In this document: in pieces, positions 10,074 through 22,667 of the stretch
Layout of the letters: each line of letters begins with the position of its first letter
Position numbering within the stretch: the first letter of the stretch is position 1
NCBI GenBank assembly: GCA_014529385.2
Contig: CM043966.1
Span: 97,789,087 to 97,849,086 of the forward strand
Length of the DNA: 60,000 nt
Origin: Adiantum capillus-veneris
Taxonomy: Eukaryota > Streptophyta > Polypodiopsida > Polypodiales > Pteridaceae
Direction: 5' to 3'
Notes under the pieces: model-generated
Database searches by the model: none
The model's input: the letters and a program-made list of their open reading frames with translations, nothing else
What the model was told of the DNA's origin: nothing
Program-made: the position numbers and the translations under genes

Positions 10074-11045
10074 GCCAGGATGGTTGGAGACGTATGGAGA
10101 GGCACTTGGTATCTATGATCTCTCGGCTGATTAGAGCCAAGGCCTCCGTACCGCATGATATTAGTCGAGTGGAGTTAGCTACCCCCTCTATGGAGATTGA
10201 GGCGCTTACCAGATCAGTCTCCTTTGTACACTGCCTATGCGATACTACCAGAGATAGATATGCCATGTTGGCCCTAGAGTCCCCCATACAGTTAGCTCTA
10301 CAGGGGGATACATCATGCTGGTATGCACAGATGACATCATGGTTTCAGACACATGGTTTCACCATGGACAGGCTGCCTCCTTTTCAGTACTCTCTACAGG
10401 CACCCTTGCTGTCTGTAACACGGGTGGAGATTACTAGGCTCATTCGTCAGAATCTGATCCAGTGGACATGAGGAGGACATGGATAGAGCCGGTACAAGAG
10501 TTGGCACGAAGATGGCTTTCTATAGAGAGCATCTTCTCCACCCCACATGGGATGGGTTTGATTCGACCTAGCTATATGGACACACATCTTTCTCATAATA
10601 TGCGTTGTGCCATTGGCCAAATACGCGCATCCTAGCAGATAGCAGGATATGCCGCTTATGTCATCTAGAGCCAGAGATAGAGTTACATTACATATGTCAT
10701 TGCACAGTGTCCTATGAGATATGAGGCCATTTTCATTGTCTATTCAGAGAAAGGTTTGGACCTCTATCTAGGGTCATGAGTTATGAGGATCAGAGATGTC
10801 TTGGACTATATCTACTTCAGTTACATAGGCATAGAGACACTTTACTGAGGAGAGCTGGAGAGAAACAGTCCCAGAGACAGATTACAGATTTCTTTACACT
10901 AGATATTGGACACCCAGAGGAGCAGCCACCATTGCAGATCTCGGCCCGCACTCGTACTACCACTACAGGCATTCTCATAGACCGAGCATTGGAGCTAGGG
11001 AGATCTAGACGACCACGATTGAGGAGAGAATCTACACAGTATTGA
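10058..11045 (+). pseudogene. LINE ORF2, C-terminal region with Cys/His knuckle
   Basis: After RT the protein continues as GWRRMERHLVSMISRLIRAK through about 10470. It then runs through several stops to RICRLCHLEPEIELHYICHC (about 10643-10702), a CxxC...HxxC/HxC knuckle typical of LINE ORF2 tails. A last open part (10776-11045) has an Arg-rich end and stops at TGA 11043-11045. Function of the tail is inferred only from position. Confidence 0.65.
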
Positions 11046-11113
11046 CGGAGACTACAGCAGAGGATTCGAGCCATACTTTCTCGACGTCCAGAGTGCAGAT
11101 GAGGATGGATCTC

Positions 11114-12592
11114 TGTCACGAGGACGTGGCAGTTATTAACCATGTCACAGAGATGTGGCAACTGCTAACCTTGGTTGTTGGTTTCTTTCCTATGGAATTT
11201 ATTTTATTTGTTTTGAGACCCTCTTTTTGAAGTAGCAAACGGTCGGACATTGTATGGCCAATGTGAACGGTAGATTCACCCGCAGACAGGCAGTGGTCGG
11301 CACTGGAATTCGTATGGTAAGTGGATGTCTAGCCTCAGAGCAAGATCATATAGGTCCCCTCGTCGCACTTAGCAAGTTGGTGGATACTAGGAAGTGAACT
11401 CAATTAAGGCGTAAAGTCAAGGTGGGACTACCAACAAAAAGTATCTGACAGTTGGGCCACATTGCACTTTTGGATGCGGTCCCAATGAGGATAGATGGTC
11501 ATAAGACCAGTGGCAGCCCAACGGAAGCATCTCCTAAAATTTAGGGAACTGCTATTTTGGGCCGTGAAATGTGTTCGCGTCATTACCTCCGGTATGACTA
11601 GGGGAACATTTTATAACTCTGCCGCGAAGTCAACTGACGCGTTGGTTGGGATATTTTTAAGCGGCGAACCCGAAACGGGAAAATGCTTGAAAATGCGCCG
11701 AGTGTCACATTTTCGTGAACTTTCCTCTTGCAGAAAAATGGGCGCTGATTTTTATGCTGGGAGAGGCCTCATTTCAGTTTTTGTCACAGGTTAAGAGCTA
11801 TGGAGTGCTTTCTTTCCCTCTCATGTACAGTGTGGTGCTAGGAGTGATGCCCTGCACACTACACACTGCTCTCTCTCTCCCCTACGTGCAGTTATGTGAT
11901 GCCCCACAAGAGGGCTACTCATTTGATTGATGTACAGTTGTGTGGGTTCATGCTTTTGTGCTGAGGCAAGAGCCTCCTTGAGCAGGAACAGGGGTAGCTA
12001 ACTGCTGCTCCAAAGCAGGCACTGGTGAGGGTCATAACCTCACCGTACAGGTGCAAAATCAGCGCTGTGTATGCGCTGTAAATTCACTGTTTTTCAGCCA
12101 TACGGATGCCAGGATCATTGGGAATCGTGCCCCACTGGCAAAGGACAGTTAGGAGACTGTTTGGGGCTGAAAACAAGGCAAAAACCAGTAAATACAGCGT
12201 GCTGAATTTACTGTTTTTGGACAGGAATAAGAGGGTATACGACAGTGCAAGCGAGTTCCAGCAGGGGAATTGGTTTCGCGCAAGTTTTGGGGCTGTTATG
12301 CTGCCGAAATTTGGCCAAATCAAATGGTATCTAGGTGGATACACGTGAAGGATTCCCAGGACCTTACCTTGTAATTTACCCTCCTAAAGAATAAAGAAAT
12401 ACCGAAAGGGGCGCCAATTTTGGGGCCTACAGGTTGTCGGCGGCTGCTCGGAGCATTCTAGCTTCCGAGCCGTGTGTGTGATTAAGTGTTAATTCTCGTC
12501 ACAGGTTCTCTTTGCAAAGTGCTCTGTGTGTGTGTCTAAAGTAAAGAATTTCGGGTGAAAGCCAACGCCTACCGCCCTACGGGCCGGTTTCA
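11114..12592 (+). mobile_element. 5' LTR of the G1 gypsy element
   Basis: This 1479-bp LTR starts TGTCACGAGGACGTGG and ends GGGCCGGTTTCA. AATAAA at 12391 is followed at once by AATACCGAAAGGGGCGCC, which puts the probable R region near 12390. The internal sequence starts TGGTTGCGTTGCC at 12593. It begins with the TGG expected of a primer-binding site, but it does not match initiator tRNA-Met and I could not assign the tRNA. Confidence 0.92.
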
Positions 12593-12666
12593 TGGTTGCG
12601 TTGCCAGGACATCAATCACTTTTTCCTCAAAGAGTGAGCCTGGATTGTTCAGGGTAAAGACACACA

Positions 12667-14020
12667 GTGCAACAACACGGGGATTACACTACGGCCAACA
12701 AGGGAAAGGGAATTATGGAAGAGGGTTCCTCTCCAAAGGACAGGCAGGAGATTCCTATGGTTTTTGAGATTGGCGAGAGCTCACGGCCACGTCAGTCTGT
12801 ACCTCCTGTCAACGTGAATGTCCCTCCAGTAGTACAGGGCTTTATGACAGGGCAACTTGAGGATGATGCGTTCAAAACTCAGATAGTTGCCGCGGTGAAT
12901 GTCTTTTCGCAGCTGGTGCAGAATCCGAGGTTCATGGGAATTCTTGCAAGCGCCACCAATGCAACAGCATAATAGGCAACCTACGCCGCGTACGGAGCTT
13001 GTTGAAGCTCAAGCCCAGGTACTTCATGAGGTGCAGGAGGAAAGGGAACACTCGCATGTTGCGGAGTAGGGGGCTCCAAAGTAGGTTCCTCCTGTGCTTG
13101 AACAGGTGGCTAGAACGCCTATTCCACAAGTTATGCTAGTTCAGCCCGCCACCTTTCAGCGCCAGCATGCTGTCTTGAATGGACAGGGAGCTGGATACCA
13201 GGCTATACACTCAGTTTCTCCACCACCCACGGTACATCCTCGGTATTTCGGGGGTGGATCAGTGTTCCAAAGTATGGCTGGTTATGCGTCTGGAAGTCAG
13301 CCGTACATGCCAGGAACAGTGTTCGGGGGTATGCAAGGCATCATGCCAAACCCCATGTATGGTACTATCGGCATGCAGCAAGGTTTCCACGGCAACCAGG
13401 GCCAGTTTGGGGTGCCACAGGGTCATTTTGGCATGGCTGGTTTTTCTGGACAGCAGCCAGATATCGCACCTCTGACGCAAAATGTGAATGGCCAAGGCGT
13501 GCCGATCATGCCTAGTACAGTGCCCATGTTGCAGACCATTCCGTATGACAACTTGGGGGCACTAGAGAAACAGAAGGCTTACAAAGAAGGTGGTGCAGCG
13601 GTAAAGTTCAGTACCTTCAGTGGTTTCGAGGATAAGACAAAGGCCCTCACTTTTCTCCAGCAGTTTGATACAGCTTATGCGGGAGGGAATTTTACAGAGG
13701 CCTCGAAGGTCAGGAAAGCTGCCACTTTCTTGAAGGACAATGCGCTTACATGGTGGACGACATTGTTAATGCAAGGGCAGGCATCCGCCACTTGGGTTTA
13801 CTTCAAGCAAATGTTTGCATCTGCTTGGCTATCAAATGAATTTGAAGCCGACGTCATGACAGATTGGCACCAGCTTACTTCAGCTTCATGCAAGAGCTTG
13901 CTGGAGTACAATAGGAGGTTTTGTAAAACGTTACTCTCAGTGACCTCCTACAGATTTGTGCCACTGACAGAGCAGATAGAGAAGTATTGTTGTGGGATGC
14001 CTATAGGGCTTCGTGATTAA
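12667..14020 (+). pseudogene. G1 gag, N-terminal and capsid region
   Basis: The first part (12667-12972) is a low-complexity Pro-rich leader stopping at TAA. The second (13094-14020) holds a Gly/Met/Gln-rich spacer and then the retrotransposon gag domain from about 13570 (KFSTFSGFEDKTKALTFLQQ, ALTWWTTLL, LLEYNRRF). The capsid half ends at TAA 14018, where related gag proteins in this window continue. Nearly the same gag block occurs in G2 (50690 on) and A3 (42250 on, minus), which shows the three families are related. Confidence 0.85.
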
Positions 14021-14164
14021 TGTACAATGAACAGAGTGGCTACCCTTACTCAGCTTATGGAAGTTGCGAACATTGGTCTTGCCCTGTTGAGAGGAGAGGA
14101 CAGTGGATTTACGAGCAGTGATAAAGGAGGGCAGCAATAGAAAAATTCAGCGAAGAAGCCCTTT

Positions 14165-15541
14165 GTGAAAACGGCTCCTGATGCGTCACAGGGGTCAGAA
14201 CAGGCCACCAAAGACAAGGATTTAGCTGGGACTTCTGGAGCGCAGGCAAAGAAACAGAAAAGGAAGCCTTTTGTGCGCAAGTCGCTCGAGGAAAAGAAGG
14301 TCCTAATGGCTGAGAACAAATGCTTTATATGCGAGCAGCCTGGTCATATTTCTATCAATTGTCCACAAAGGAAAAGGCCAGCTGACTCAGAGGATAAAGA
14401 AGACCAGAAAGGCAAGAAGCCTAAATCCACGGCAGGTTTAGTGCCAGACATGGTGGGTGACAGGCCCAGCACAGGTGCCAGTGAGTTATGCAGGCCATGG
14501 GGTAAAGTTAGAGATCAGACGGCAATCATCTTCTTTGATCCGGGTGCCAAAGCCAACTTTATCTCACTAGAGTTAGCTATGAAGCTGGGCATCAGAGCTG
14601 AAGAGATGGGGTACACCGCAGAGGCAGGGTTGGCATGTCCTGGCCACTCACAGTGTGTTACTCCCATGATTGGAAAACTGCGTCTGCATATTCAGTCGTA
14701 TGTGGACACTGAAGAGTTTTACATCATGCCGCTGGTAGGTTGTGACGCCTTGTTGGGGACCCCGTGGATGTTCCGAGTGCATGGAGTCTTGGATGCCTAC
14801 AACAAAAAGATCATTGTACAGCATAGGGGCAAAACTCACATCTTGAATGTAAAGCTTAAAGGAGAGTCAGTCCCTATTGTATCTGCTTCTGCTATCACTT
14901 CTGTAATAAAGAATCATCTTTCTGTGTACTTGATTTTTGCACGTGATGTCTCAGATAGTGATCAGCCAAATTTGTATGTGTTAGATAAAGAAAGGTCAAC
15001 ATTTTTGCAAAAGTTTAGTGACTGTTTTTCTGATTCATTACCGTCACAATTGCCGCCAGAGAGACCTGAGGACCATCGGATAGATTTGGTGCCAGGGTGT
15101 AGCCCACCAAATAGACCTCCCTACAGGGTTAGTGCGGCGCAACAGAAAGAGATTATGGGCCAGGTTGAGGAGTTATTAGAGAAGGGGCTGATTCAGCCTA
15201 GTTCTTCACCCTTTTGCTCCCCAGTGCTCCTAGTGCAGAAGAAGGATGGCTCATGGCGCATGTGTATTGATTACCGTGCGTTGAATAAGAATACCATCAA
15301 GAATAGGTTCCCTATTCCTCGCATTGATGATATTCTCGATCGTTTAGAGGGTGCTGCAATTTTCAACAGGATAGACCTTAAGAGTGGGTACCATCAGATT
15401 CGTATAAGCCCAGAGGATGTGCACAAGACTGCGTTTAGAACGACGTTTGGTCTTTATGAGTTTCTAGTGATGCCGTTTGGGCTAACAAATGCTTCTGCCA
15501 CGTTCAACAGAATGATGGACCGGATTTTCCGCTTGCATTAA
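14165..15541 (+). pseudogene. G1 nucleocapsid knuckle, protease and first half of reverse transcriptase
   Basis: A CCHC knuckle [14 protein letters not shown] lies near codon 55. The protease core reads [12 protein letters not shown] (about 14526-14565), with DPG where active retropepsins have DTG or DSG, followed by [13 protein letters not shown] begins around 15130 with [13 protein letters not shown] and has [33 protein letters not shown] and [16 protein letters not shown] at 15539-15541 stops translation just before the catalytic FFDD block, which resumes in frame at once. Confidence 0.88.
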
Positions 15542-16987
15542 CAGTTTGTTGGAACGTTCTTCGATGACATGATCGTGTATTCGAAGAATGACGAGGAGCA
15601 TAGGCGTCACTTGACCATTGTGTTCGACGAGCTGCGCAATCACAGGTTACTTGTCAATCCTAAGAAAAGCGAATTCTTCCTCGAAGAGATCCACTTTCTG
15701 GGCCACATAGTCTCAAAGGATGGTGTTAGAATGGATCCCGCAAAGGTCGAAGCTATCAAGACATGGCCAGACTTGAAGACTGTGCACGATGTCACAAGCT
15801 TCTTGGGATTGTGTTCCTACTATAGAAGGTTTATCAGAAATTTTGCAGAGATAGCATCGCCTTTTCACGCATTGCAATAGAAAGAGGTCACTTTCAGATG
15901 GACCCAAAAAGAGATTTCAGCTTTTAGTCTCTTAAAGGAAAAGTTGACTTCAGATCGAGTTATTGTTTTGCCAGATCCTAGGAAGTCATTTGTGGTCCAA
16001 TGTGACGCGTGTGGCAGTAGCATAGGAGCAGTGCTAATGCAAGATGGACGGGTAGTAGCCTATGAAAGCCGAATTTTGCAAGCGCCAGAGAGGACTATGC
16101 AAGTCTATGAGAAAGAGCTCTTGGCCGTGATTCATGCGCTTTCTAGCTGGAAGCACTACCTCTTAGGTGCTGATTTTGTTGTCCAAACAGATCATCAGAC
16201 CTTGCGATACTTCTTGACACAGTCAAAGTTATCCGAAAAGCATATGCGATGGGCAAACATTCTTTGCATGTTCCACTTCCAGATTATGCATGTGGAAGGC
16301 AAGAAGAATGTTGTGGCTGATGCGTTATCAAGAAAGCCACAAATTTCAGCTATGTCAATTCCTTATCATCATGAGTTAGATGACATGAAGAAACAGTATA
16401 CTACTGATGAGGATTTTGAAGGGATCTTTGAACAGTTACAAGAGGGGCAACATCACGAGCACTACCTCCTCAGAAATGGTTTTATGATGATGAATGGCAG
16501 ACTTTGTGTCACTAGGCCACTGCGACATAAGGTCATGGAAGAGAGTCATGTCCCACCGTATGCAGGGCATCGTGGCATTGATGCAACAGTTAAAGCGGTA
16601 GAGACGTTCTTCTATTGGCCTACCTTGAGGAGAGATGTGTATGCCTTTGTGCGAGCATGCATAGTTTGCCAAAAGGTCAACTTTGACAGGCAAAAGGCAC
16701 CAGGGTTGTTACAACCACTCCCGATTCCGCATAAGCCATGGGAAAGCATTGCTATGGACTTTATCTTTGATCTTCCAAGGACGCCAACAGGGAATGATGG
16801 TATATGGACCATTATCTGCAGGTTCAGCAAGCAAGCCCATTTTATCCCTGTCAGGAAGAAGATAAAATCTGATCAGATGGCACGCTTGTTCATGTATAAT
16901 GTGTTTAAGTACCATGGTATGCCACAATCGATTATCAGTGATCGTGATCCTCGCATGACCAGTTTGTTCTATTGTTTGAGAACATGA
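15542..16987 (+). pseudogene. G1 reverse transcriptase end, RNase H and integrase N-terminal part
   Basis: The catalytic RT block is FVGTFFDDMIVYSK (about 15544-15585), with FFDD in place of the common Y/F-x-DD. A TAG at 15878 interrupts the connection domain. RNase H spans about 15944-16330 (VVQCDACGSSIGAVL, YEKELLAVIHAL, TDHQTLRYFL, VVADALSRKP). Integrase follows with an HHCC region (HRGIDATVKAV...CIVCQKV) and core Asp residues in AMDFIFDLP and IISDRDPRM. A frameshift near 16970 ends the frame in the integrase core. Confidence 0.88.
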
Positions 16988-17894
16988 GTACTACGCTCAA
17001 GTTCTCGTCTTCGTTTCATCCACAAATTGATGGACAGTCAGAAGAGGCCAATTCTACTGTCTTAGATCTGCTGAAATGCTATGTGTCAGATAATAAGGGC
17101 AAGTGGGAACAGTATTTGCTATGCTTGAGTATGCGTACAATAATACGGTGCATTCGTCTACTGGCAAAGCACCTTTTGAAATTGTTGAAGGCGGCAAAAA
17201 GGTTCCTCCCATTTTGCACACATAGGACAAGATCTTTGAGGCAGATCGATATGTTGAGAACATGGATGAGATGTATAAGAAGATTAAAGTTGCCTTGGAG
17301 AAGACTCAGGCAAAACAGAAAAAGGCTGCTGATCGTCACCGTCGTGAAATGCTACTATCACCTGGTGATTGGGTTCTCTTAAGGTTCGAAAAGGCAAGGT
17401 TAAAGAAGATGAAGGGCAAGGAACGACTCTTTCCTAAACTCAGCATGCGTTACTATGGGCCTTTTCAAGTGCTTGACAAGATCAGCGATGTGGCTTACAG
17501 GCTGAAATTGCCTGATGCGTGGAAGATTCATAATCCGTTTCACGTGAGTCTTCTAAGACCCTTCGTGGGTGATGTGCCAGAAGATATGCCAGTTGAGAAT
17601 CAGCCACAAGTTGAGGAACTTGATGACATCCTGGTACCTGAGCAAGTTTTGGCACATGAGGACAGAAAAGTTAAAGGACAAGTTGCAAGACGTTATTTGG
17701 TGAAGTTCAAGAACTATCCACCTATGGATGCAAAGTGGATGGAAGAGCATGAACTGTTAGATTCACCAAATGTATTGCAGCTTTACCTTGAAGCCTTTGG
17801 GTTACAGCCTACTTATGCCCCAACCCAACGTGTGCAAAGGAGGGGTAATGATAGAGCTAGTACATCAAATGTACATATGAATTCAGTGCCATAG
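16972..17894 (+). pseudogene. G1 integrase C-terminal part and chromodomain
   Basis: The catalytic Glu region is present as HPQIDGQSEEANS (about 17020-17055). The frame then slips near 17125, and the correct frame returns at about 17262 with MDEMYKKIKVALEKTQAKQK. The GPY/F-like module YYGPFQVLDKISDVAYRL leads into the chromodomain at about 17625-17790 (ILVPEQVLAHEDRKVKGQ to HELLDSPNVLQLYLEAF). The stop at 17892 appears natural. The chromodomain marks the element as a chromovirus. Confidence 0.88.
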
Positions 17895-18052
17895 ATAGAA
17901 ATGGCAAAAGTATGAAGGCCTCATTAAGTCATTTGTATCTATGTATGTTACGACCTTTCTTGCGGATACATGCGAGGATAAAAGAGTGTTGATAGCACAA
18001 GATCATCAGTGGCGTGTATTTATGGAATGCAATCGAGGACGTTTGCGATTTC

Positions 18053-18064
18053 AAGAGGGGGGTA
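18053..18064 (+). promoter_or_regulatory. Polypurine tract of G1
   Basis: AAGAGGGGGG lies directly before the 3' LTR at 18065. It is the expected primer for plus-strand DNA synthesis. Confidence 0.85.
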
Positions 18065-19544
18065 TGTCACGAGGACGTGGCAGTTATTAACCATGTCACA
18101 GAGATGTGGCAACTGCTAACCTTGGTTGTTGGTTTCTTTCCTATGGAATTTATTTTATTTGTTTTGAGACCCTCTTTTTGAAGTAGCAAACGGTCGGACA
18201 TTGTATGGCCAATGTGAACGGTAGATTCACCTGCAGACGGGAAGTGGTCGGCACTGGAATTCGTATGGTAAGAGGATGTCTAGGCTCAGAGCAAGATCAT
18301 ATAGGTCCCCTCGTCGCACTTAGCAAGTTGGTGGATACTAGGAAGTGAACTCAATTAAGGCGTAAAGTCAAGGTGGGACTACCAACAAAAAGTATCTGAC
18401 AGTTGGGCCACATTGCACTTTTGGATGCGGTCCCAATGAGGATAGATGGTCATAAGACCAGTGGCAGCCCAACGGAAGCATCTCCTAAAATTTAGGGAAC
18501 TGCTATTTTGGGCCGTGAAATGTGTTCGCGTCATTACCTCCGGTATGACTAGGGGAACATTTTATAACTCTGCCGCGAAGTCAACTGACGCGTCGGTTGG
18601 GATATTTTTAAGCGGCGAACCCGAAACGGGAAAATGCTTGAAAATGCGCCAAGTGTCACATTTTCGTGAACTTTCCTCTTGCAGAAAAATGGGCGCTGAT
18701 TTTTATGCTAGGAGAGGCCTCATTTCAGTTTTTGTCACAGGTTAAGAGCTATGGAGTGCTTTCTTTCCCTCTCATGTACAGTGTGTTGCTAGGAGTGATG
18801 CCCTGCACACTATACACTGCTCTCTCTCTCCCCTACGTGCAGTTATGTGATGCCCCACAAGAGGGCTACTCATTTGACTGATGTACAGTTGTGTGGGTTC
18901 ATGCTTTTGTGGTGAGGCAAGAGCCTCCTTGAGCAGGAACAGGGGTAGCTAACTGCTGCTCCAAAGCAGGCACTGGTGAGGGTCATAACCTCACCGTAAA
19001 GGTGCAAAATCAGCGCTGTGTATGCGCTGTAAATTCACTGTTTTTCAGCCATACGGACGCCAGGATCATTGGGAATCGTGCCCCACTGGCAAAGGACAGT
19101 TAGGAGACTGTTTGGGGCTGAAAACAGGGCAAAAACCAGTAAATACAGCGTGCTGAATTTACTGTTTTTGGACAGGAATCAGAGGGTATACGACAGTGCA
19201 AGCGAGTTCCAGCAGGGGAATTGGTTTCGCGCAAGTTTTGGGGCTGTTATGTTGCCGAAATTTGGCCAAATCAAATGGTATCTAGGTGGATACACGTGAA
19301 GGATTCCCAGGACCTTACCTTGTAATTTACCCTCCTAAAGAATAAAGAAATACCGAAAGGGGGCGCCAATTTTGGGGCCTACAGGTTGTCAGTGGCTGCT
19401 CGGAGCATTCTAGCTTCCGAGCCGTGTGTGTGATTAAGTGTTAATTCTCGTCGCAGGTTCTCTTTGCAAAGTGCTTTGTGTGTGTGTCTAAAGTAAAGAA
19501 TTTCGGGTGAAAGCCAACGCCTACCGCCCTACGGGCCGGTTTCA
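18065..19544 (+). mobile_element. 3' LTR of the G1 gypsy element
   Basis: This 1480-bp LTR pairs with 11114-12592. It has one extra G in the AATACCGAAAGGGGGCGCC motif (about 19349) and otherwise scattered substitutions. Confidence 0.95.
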
Positions 19545-19549
19545 ATCTC

Positions 19550-19787
19550 TACCATATCTTCCCTCCCCCCCCCCCCCCCCCCTTCCCTTCTCTCATTGTA
19601 CTACACATTGTACTGGGCACCTTATGTATTAGCTGGCACATCCATGCAGTCCCAGCTTGTAGTAGTAGTTGTTTTTTTTTTTTTTCAATTCTTTTTTATT
19701 CCGGACATGGTATCAGATTCACTATGTTGTAACAGCTTGGTCTCATAGGTCATTTTGGCCTTTTGAAGACGTTAATATATCATTTCA

Positions 19788-19789
<2 letters not shown>
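19550..19789 (+). other. Probable LINE 3' tail beyond the G1 insertion
   Basis: This sequence continues the LINE target after the ATCTC duplication. It contains a run of about 19 C (19564-19582), a T-rich tract (about 19673-19685) and no protein. Where the LINE ends is not visible. Confidence 0.4.

Positions 19790-19854
<65 letters not shown>
19790..19854. repeat. (CT)n microsatellite
   Basis: About 32 uninterrupted CT units. Confidence 0.98.
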
Positions 19855-19858
<4 letters not shown>

Positions 19859-21763
19859 TTCATTCATGCAGGAGGCTGATTTCTATTACTTGAAAGTCCC
19901 AATAACACCCAAACGGTGCCAATTCTGAGGGCAAGTACATCACTAATTACAAAGCAAGCCCAAAGGCAGAAATCTGGAAACTGCAAAAACTGGATACAAT
20001 TGGCCTCATGGCAACTCGAAAACATGAAAACTAGGGTTAAAAACCTCTCCTAAAGAGAGTAGAAAATGCCCTAGCAAGCTAAGTGGAGAAAGGATGATAG
20101 CAGCCTTTGAAAGATAGGCACTTCTACCAAAAACCAACTCCACTTCTGTATATCAAAACCTGAATCACCAAAAGCCACTAGATGTGAAAAGGTAAGGAGA
20201 ATTTGCAGTGGCTAAAGCTCGAAAATCGGGCATAGCCCACCAACTGGTAAAATCTAACACCAAAAGGCAACGGATAAGCAGAGAGGAGAGAGCAGTCAGT
20301 GACAAAGATGAGGGAGAAGAGGCAACCAACATCACCAGGGAACTACAAGAGGATGTCAGAAGATGAGCAACAAAGCACTGCACTGGAGCTAACAAGGTGC
20401 TATTAGTCCGAATAGAAACCAGTCCACTTGCTAAAGGTGGCTCCTAAGGACCAGAGCTGGTGAGGGAACTTCAAGAAGATAGTGAAGGAGGCTCTCCAGA
20501 CAGCAACCTTTAGGAACCTGGTGCAGGAACCTCGTAGAGCAAGTAGATAGCAGAGTAGCAAGCTAACAACAGCAAACTCAACCAGCCCAAAGCGGAAAAC
20601 ACGAGGAAGAAGAAGACAAAGAAATAAACACCGAAATAAAGAAGCCAAGGAAATCAAACAACAAAAAAAAAAGCTCCAAAACAAACTTCACACACGCTTA
20701 CCCACCCTATTGTCTGTTCAAAGAGCACGGGGAAAACAGAGCATGCAAAACTCAACTGTACACACACACCAAAGCAAGGAAATGCAAGCTGAAAAACATA
20801 ATAAACCAGGAAAGTGAACAAAAAGCAAACCCGCCTAGCAGCTTGCACTAGAGTTCGTCAGGTGACGTAACTTCTCCACCTTCACAAGGACCAGCAACCG
20901 TGGCTCGATTTAGGGTCCTTGCTTGCAGGAGCCCCTCCAATTGGTTTCCTCAACACTGCATGGAAGGTGTCGTCAATGCAATCTAATGCTTGAGTTCTCC
21001 AAGCATGCATTGCAGGGCAGGAGCCATCCAACCAAGGTTGTATACACTAGATGACTGTAATTAAATTGCGGATGAAACAAAGGAGATCAAAGGTGAAACG
21101 AAGGCAAGTCCAGGACCCAAAGGAGGAAGGGTACACGGCGTGGACGGAACAAACCTCTGGCGGTGTACTTGTGCCACAACAGGCAGCAAAGGACCAAAGA
21201 TTGCGGCATACAACAGCACAACGGGTAGTTTGTGGGCAGCCTCTTGTTTGGAACCCCATGGTCAGAGCACACTGCAAGGCCACTTGGTTGGTAGCAGACC
21301 TCATGTTTTGTGGGGTCCCATGGCAGAGGGTCCACCCTGTACTTTTGGAGACTCGCTCAGTTTTCAAGCCTTCTCGAGTAGATTCAAAGCATCCAGCTAC
21401 AAGGCGTGAGGGGGGTGCAGAGCATGTATCAGGATATTACATAGGCTATACCTGCTAAGAGTGGCATACCCCTCTTGAGACAGCAACTCCCAGTTGGATG
21501 GGGGCTTTCAAGGATTGGAGGTCCTCGTTGCAGTTAGAGATTGCTCAGAGTCAGGACCCTGCATGTTTTTTGAGGTTCAGGGAGAGGGTCGTCTTCACAG
21601 AGTCATAGGATCCAAGATATGGGCATCTGTGGGAGAACTTGTGTCATAGATCTCGACTCAATAGATCTTTGAGTCAGGACATTGGCGGCTTTGGGCTTGG
21701 GAGAGTGGCCCTTTGGTACGAGTGTAGTGGGACCCGAGAGAGTGGTTTTGGCGAGATCCTTTC
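19855..21763. other. Unassigned region of 1.9 kb
   Basis: No protein, LTR terminus or RNA gene is recognised on either strand. Open frames are short and of odd composition. An A-rich part (20640-20700) and the surrounding text resemble degenerate transposon sequence, but nothing allows a family call. Confidence 0.4.
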
Positions 21764-22667
21764 GTGAGCAACTTTAAGCACTTCAAATAACAACTAAATA
21801 GAAAGAGATGCACGACACGAGACGGGAGTGGCGGAGTTCCACCCCAAGAGAGCACTGGCCCCAAACCTTGGCGCCCCTTTTGATATTTCTTTATATCGCT
21901 TGAACTCAGTACAATGCCGGTACTCCAATCCCTGCCTGCACCTTCACTCGGAAGCGTGCCAAAGAATGAGCCCTTGGCACATATTCAAAGGCTCTTGGCC
22001 TCTCAAAAGCAGTTACATAAAAAGCTTCAAACTCAAAAGCATCTGGTCTCAAAAACTAACACTAAAAGCTGTCTGGCGTAAATCACGGAGATCCGTACAA
22101 CCTGCCATGTCATCAGCGTAAACGCGGGCGTCCGTACAGTTGCCACGCCATCAGCAATTTCGAAAGAGAGTGTGTGTGCATGTGGTCTTGCATTATTTTA
22201 ATGCCTTTAGGTCCCCTGGGCCACATCGAGCGGGGTCCCATAAGTTGGTGGGAACTCTTCTTTAAAAAATAGGCCGCTCGACGAGACTTTCCAAGTTGGT
22301 AAAACTTCTTGTGCCGCTTCTACTTCTTCTACTGCTTCTTCTTAGGGTTTAGGCCCCTCAGCCAGGATCTGCAGGTTGGCTCCGTTCTTAGTGGCTTGAC
22401 ACGTTAGCGATTTGAAACAGCATTTCTCACTACTCCACCCGAGAGATCACCAAGCATTGAAACCAATATTAAAACCAGAGTCAAAAAGTTTAAATCGGCA
22501 CCAAGACAAGCTTCAAACAGATTCCAAACAACAAGCTCTCAAATAGATTCAGAAAACTGAAAACATTCTCAACATCGATGAAGCTCGAAAGTCGACAAGG
22601 CTTCCATTTTGAAACCTGCATCAAAATTAGGGTTAGATTTCTTCCATAAGGTTGTAGCCGACCGTAG

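Larger units (their letters stand above)
2858..11113 (+). mobile_element. LINE (non-LTR retrotransposon), interrupted by nested insertions
   Basis: One LINE can be followed through three interruptions: 2858-3241, 5944-8055, 9123-11113 and probably a 3' tail from 19550. The pieces run in order as ORF1 with a coiled coil, ORF1 C-terminal domain, ORF2 endonuclease, reverse transcriptase, and a C-terminal Cys/His knuckle. They are separated by a family D solo LTR, a G1-like solo LTR and the complete G1 gypsy element. No poly(A) tail is seen. The proteins are broken by stops and frameshifts, so this copy is inactive. I assign it to an L1-like clade from ORF1 and domain order, with moderate certainty. 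Confidence 0.85.
11109..19549 (+). mobile_element. Full-length chromodomain Ty3/gypsy element (family G1), 11114-19544
   Basis: The element has two near-identical LTRs (11114-12592 and 18065-19544), ends TGTCAC/TTTCA, and a perfect 5-bp target duplication ATCTC (11109-11113 and 19545-19549). Domain order is gag, CCHC knuckle, protease, reverse transcriptase, RNase H, integrase, chromodomain. The LTRs differ only by scattered substitutions, so insertion was recent relative to the LINE it entered. Several stops and frameshifts in pol mean it cannot make a full polyprotein itself. Confidence 0.95.

Noticed and set aside
12593-12610. Primer-binding site of G1 (TGGTTGCGTTGCC)
   Set aside because: It starts with TGG right after the LTR, but I could not match it to a tRNA, so it is noted only in the LTR entry.
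21051-21458. Possible protein-coding gene on the plus strand
   Set aside because: Frames of similar length overlap it on both strands and the composition is random. No motif is visible.
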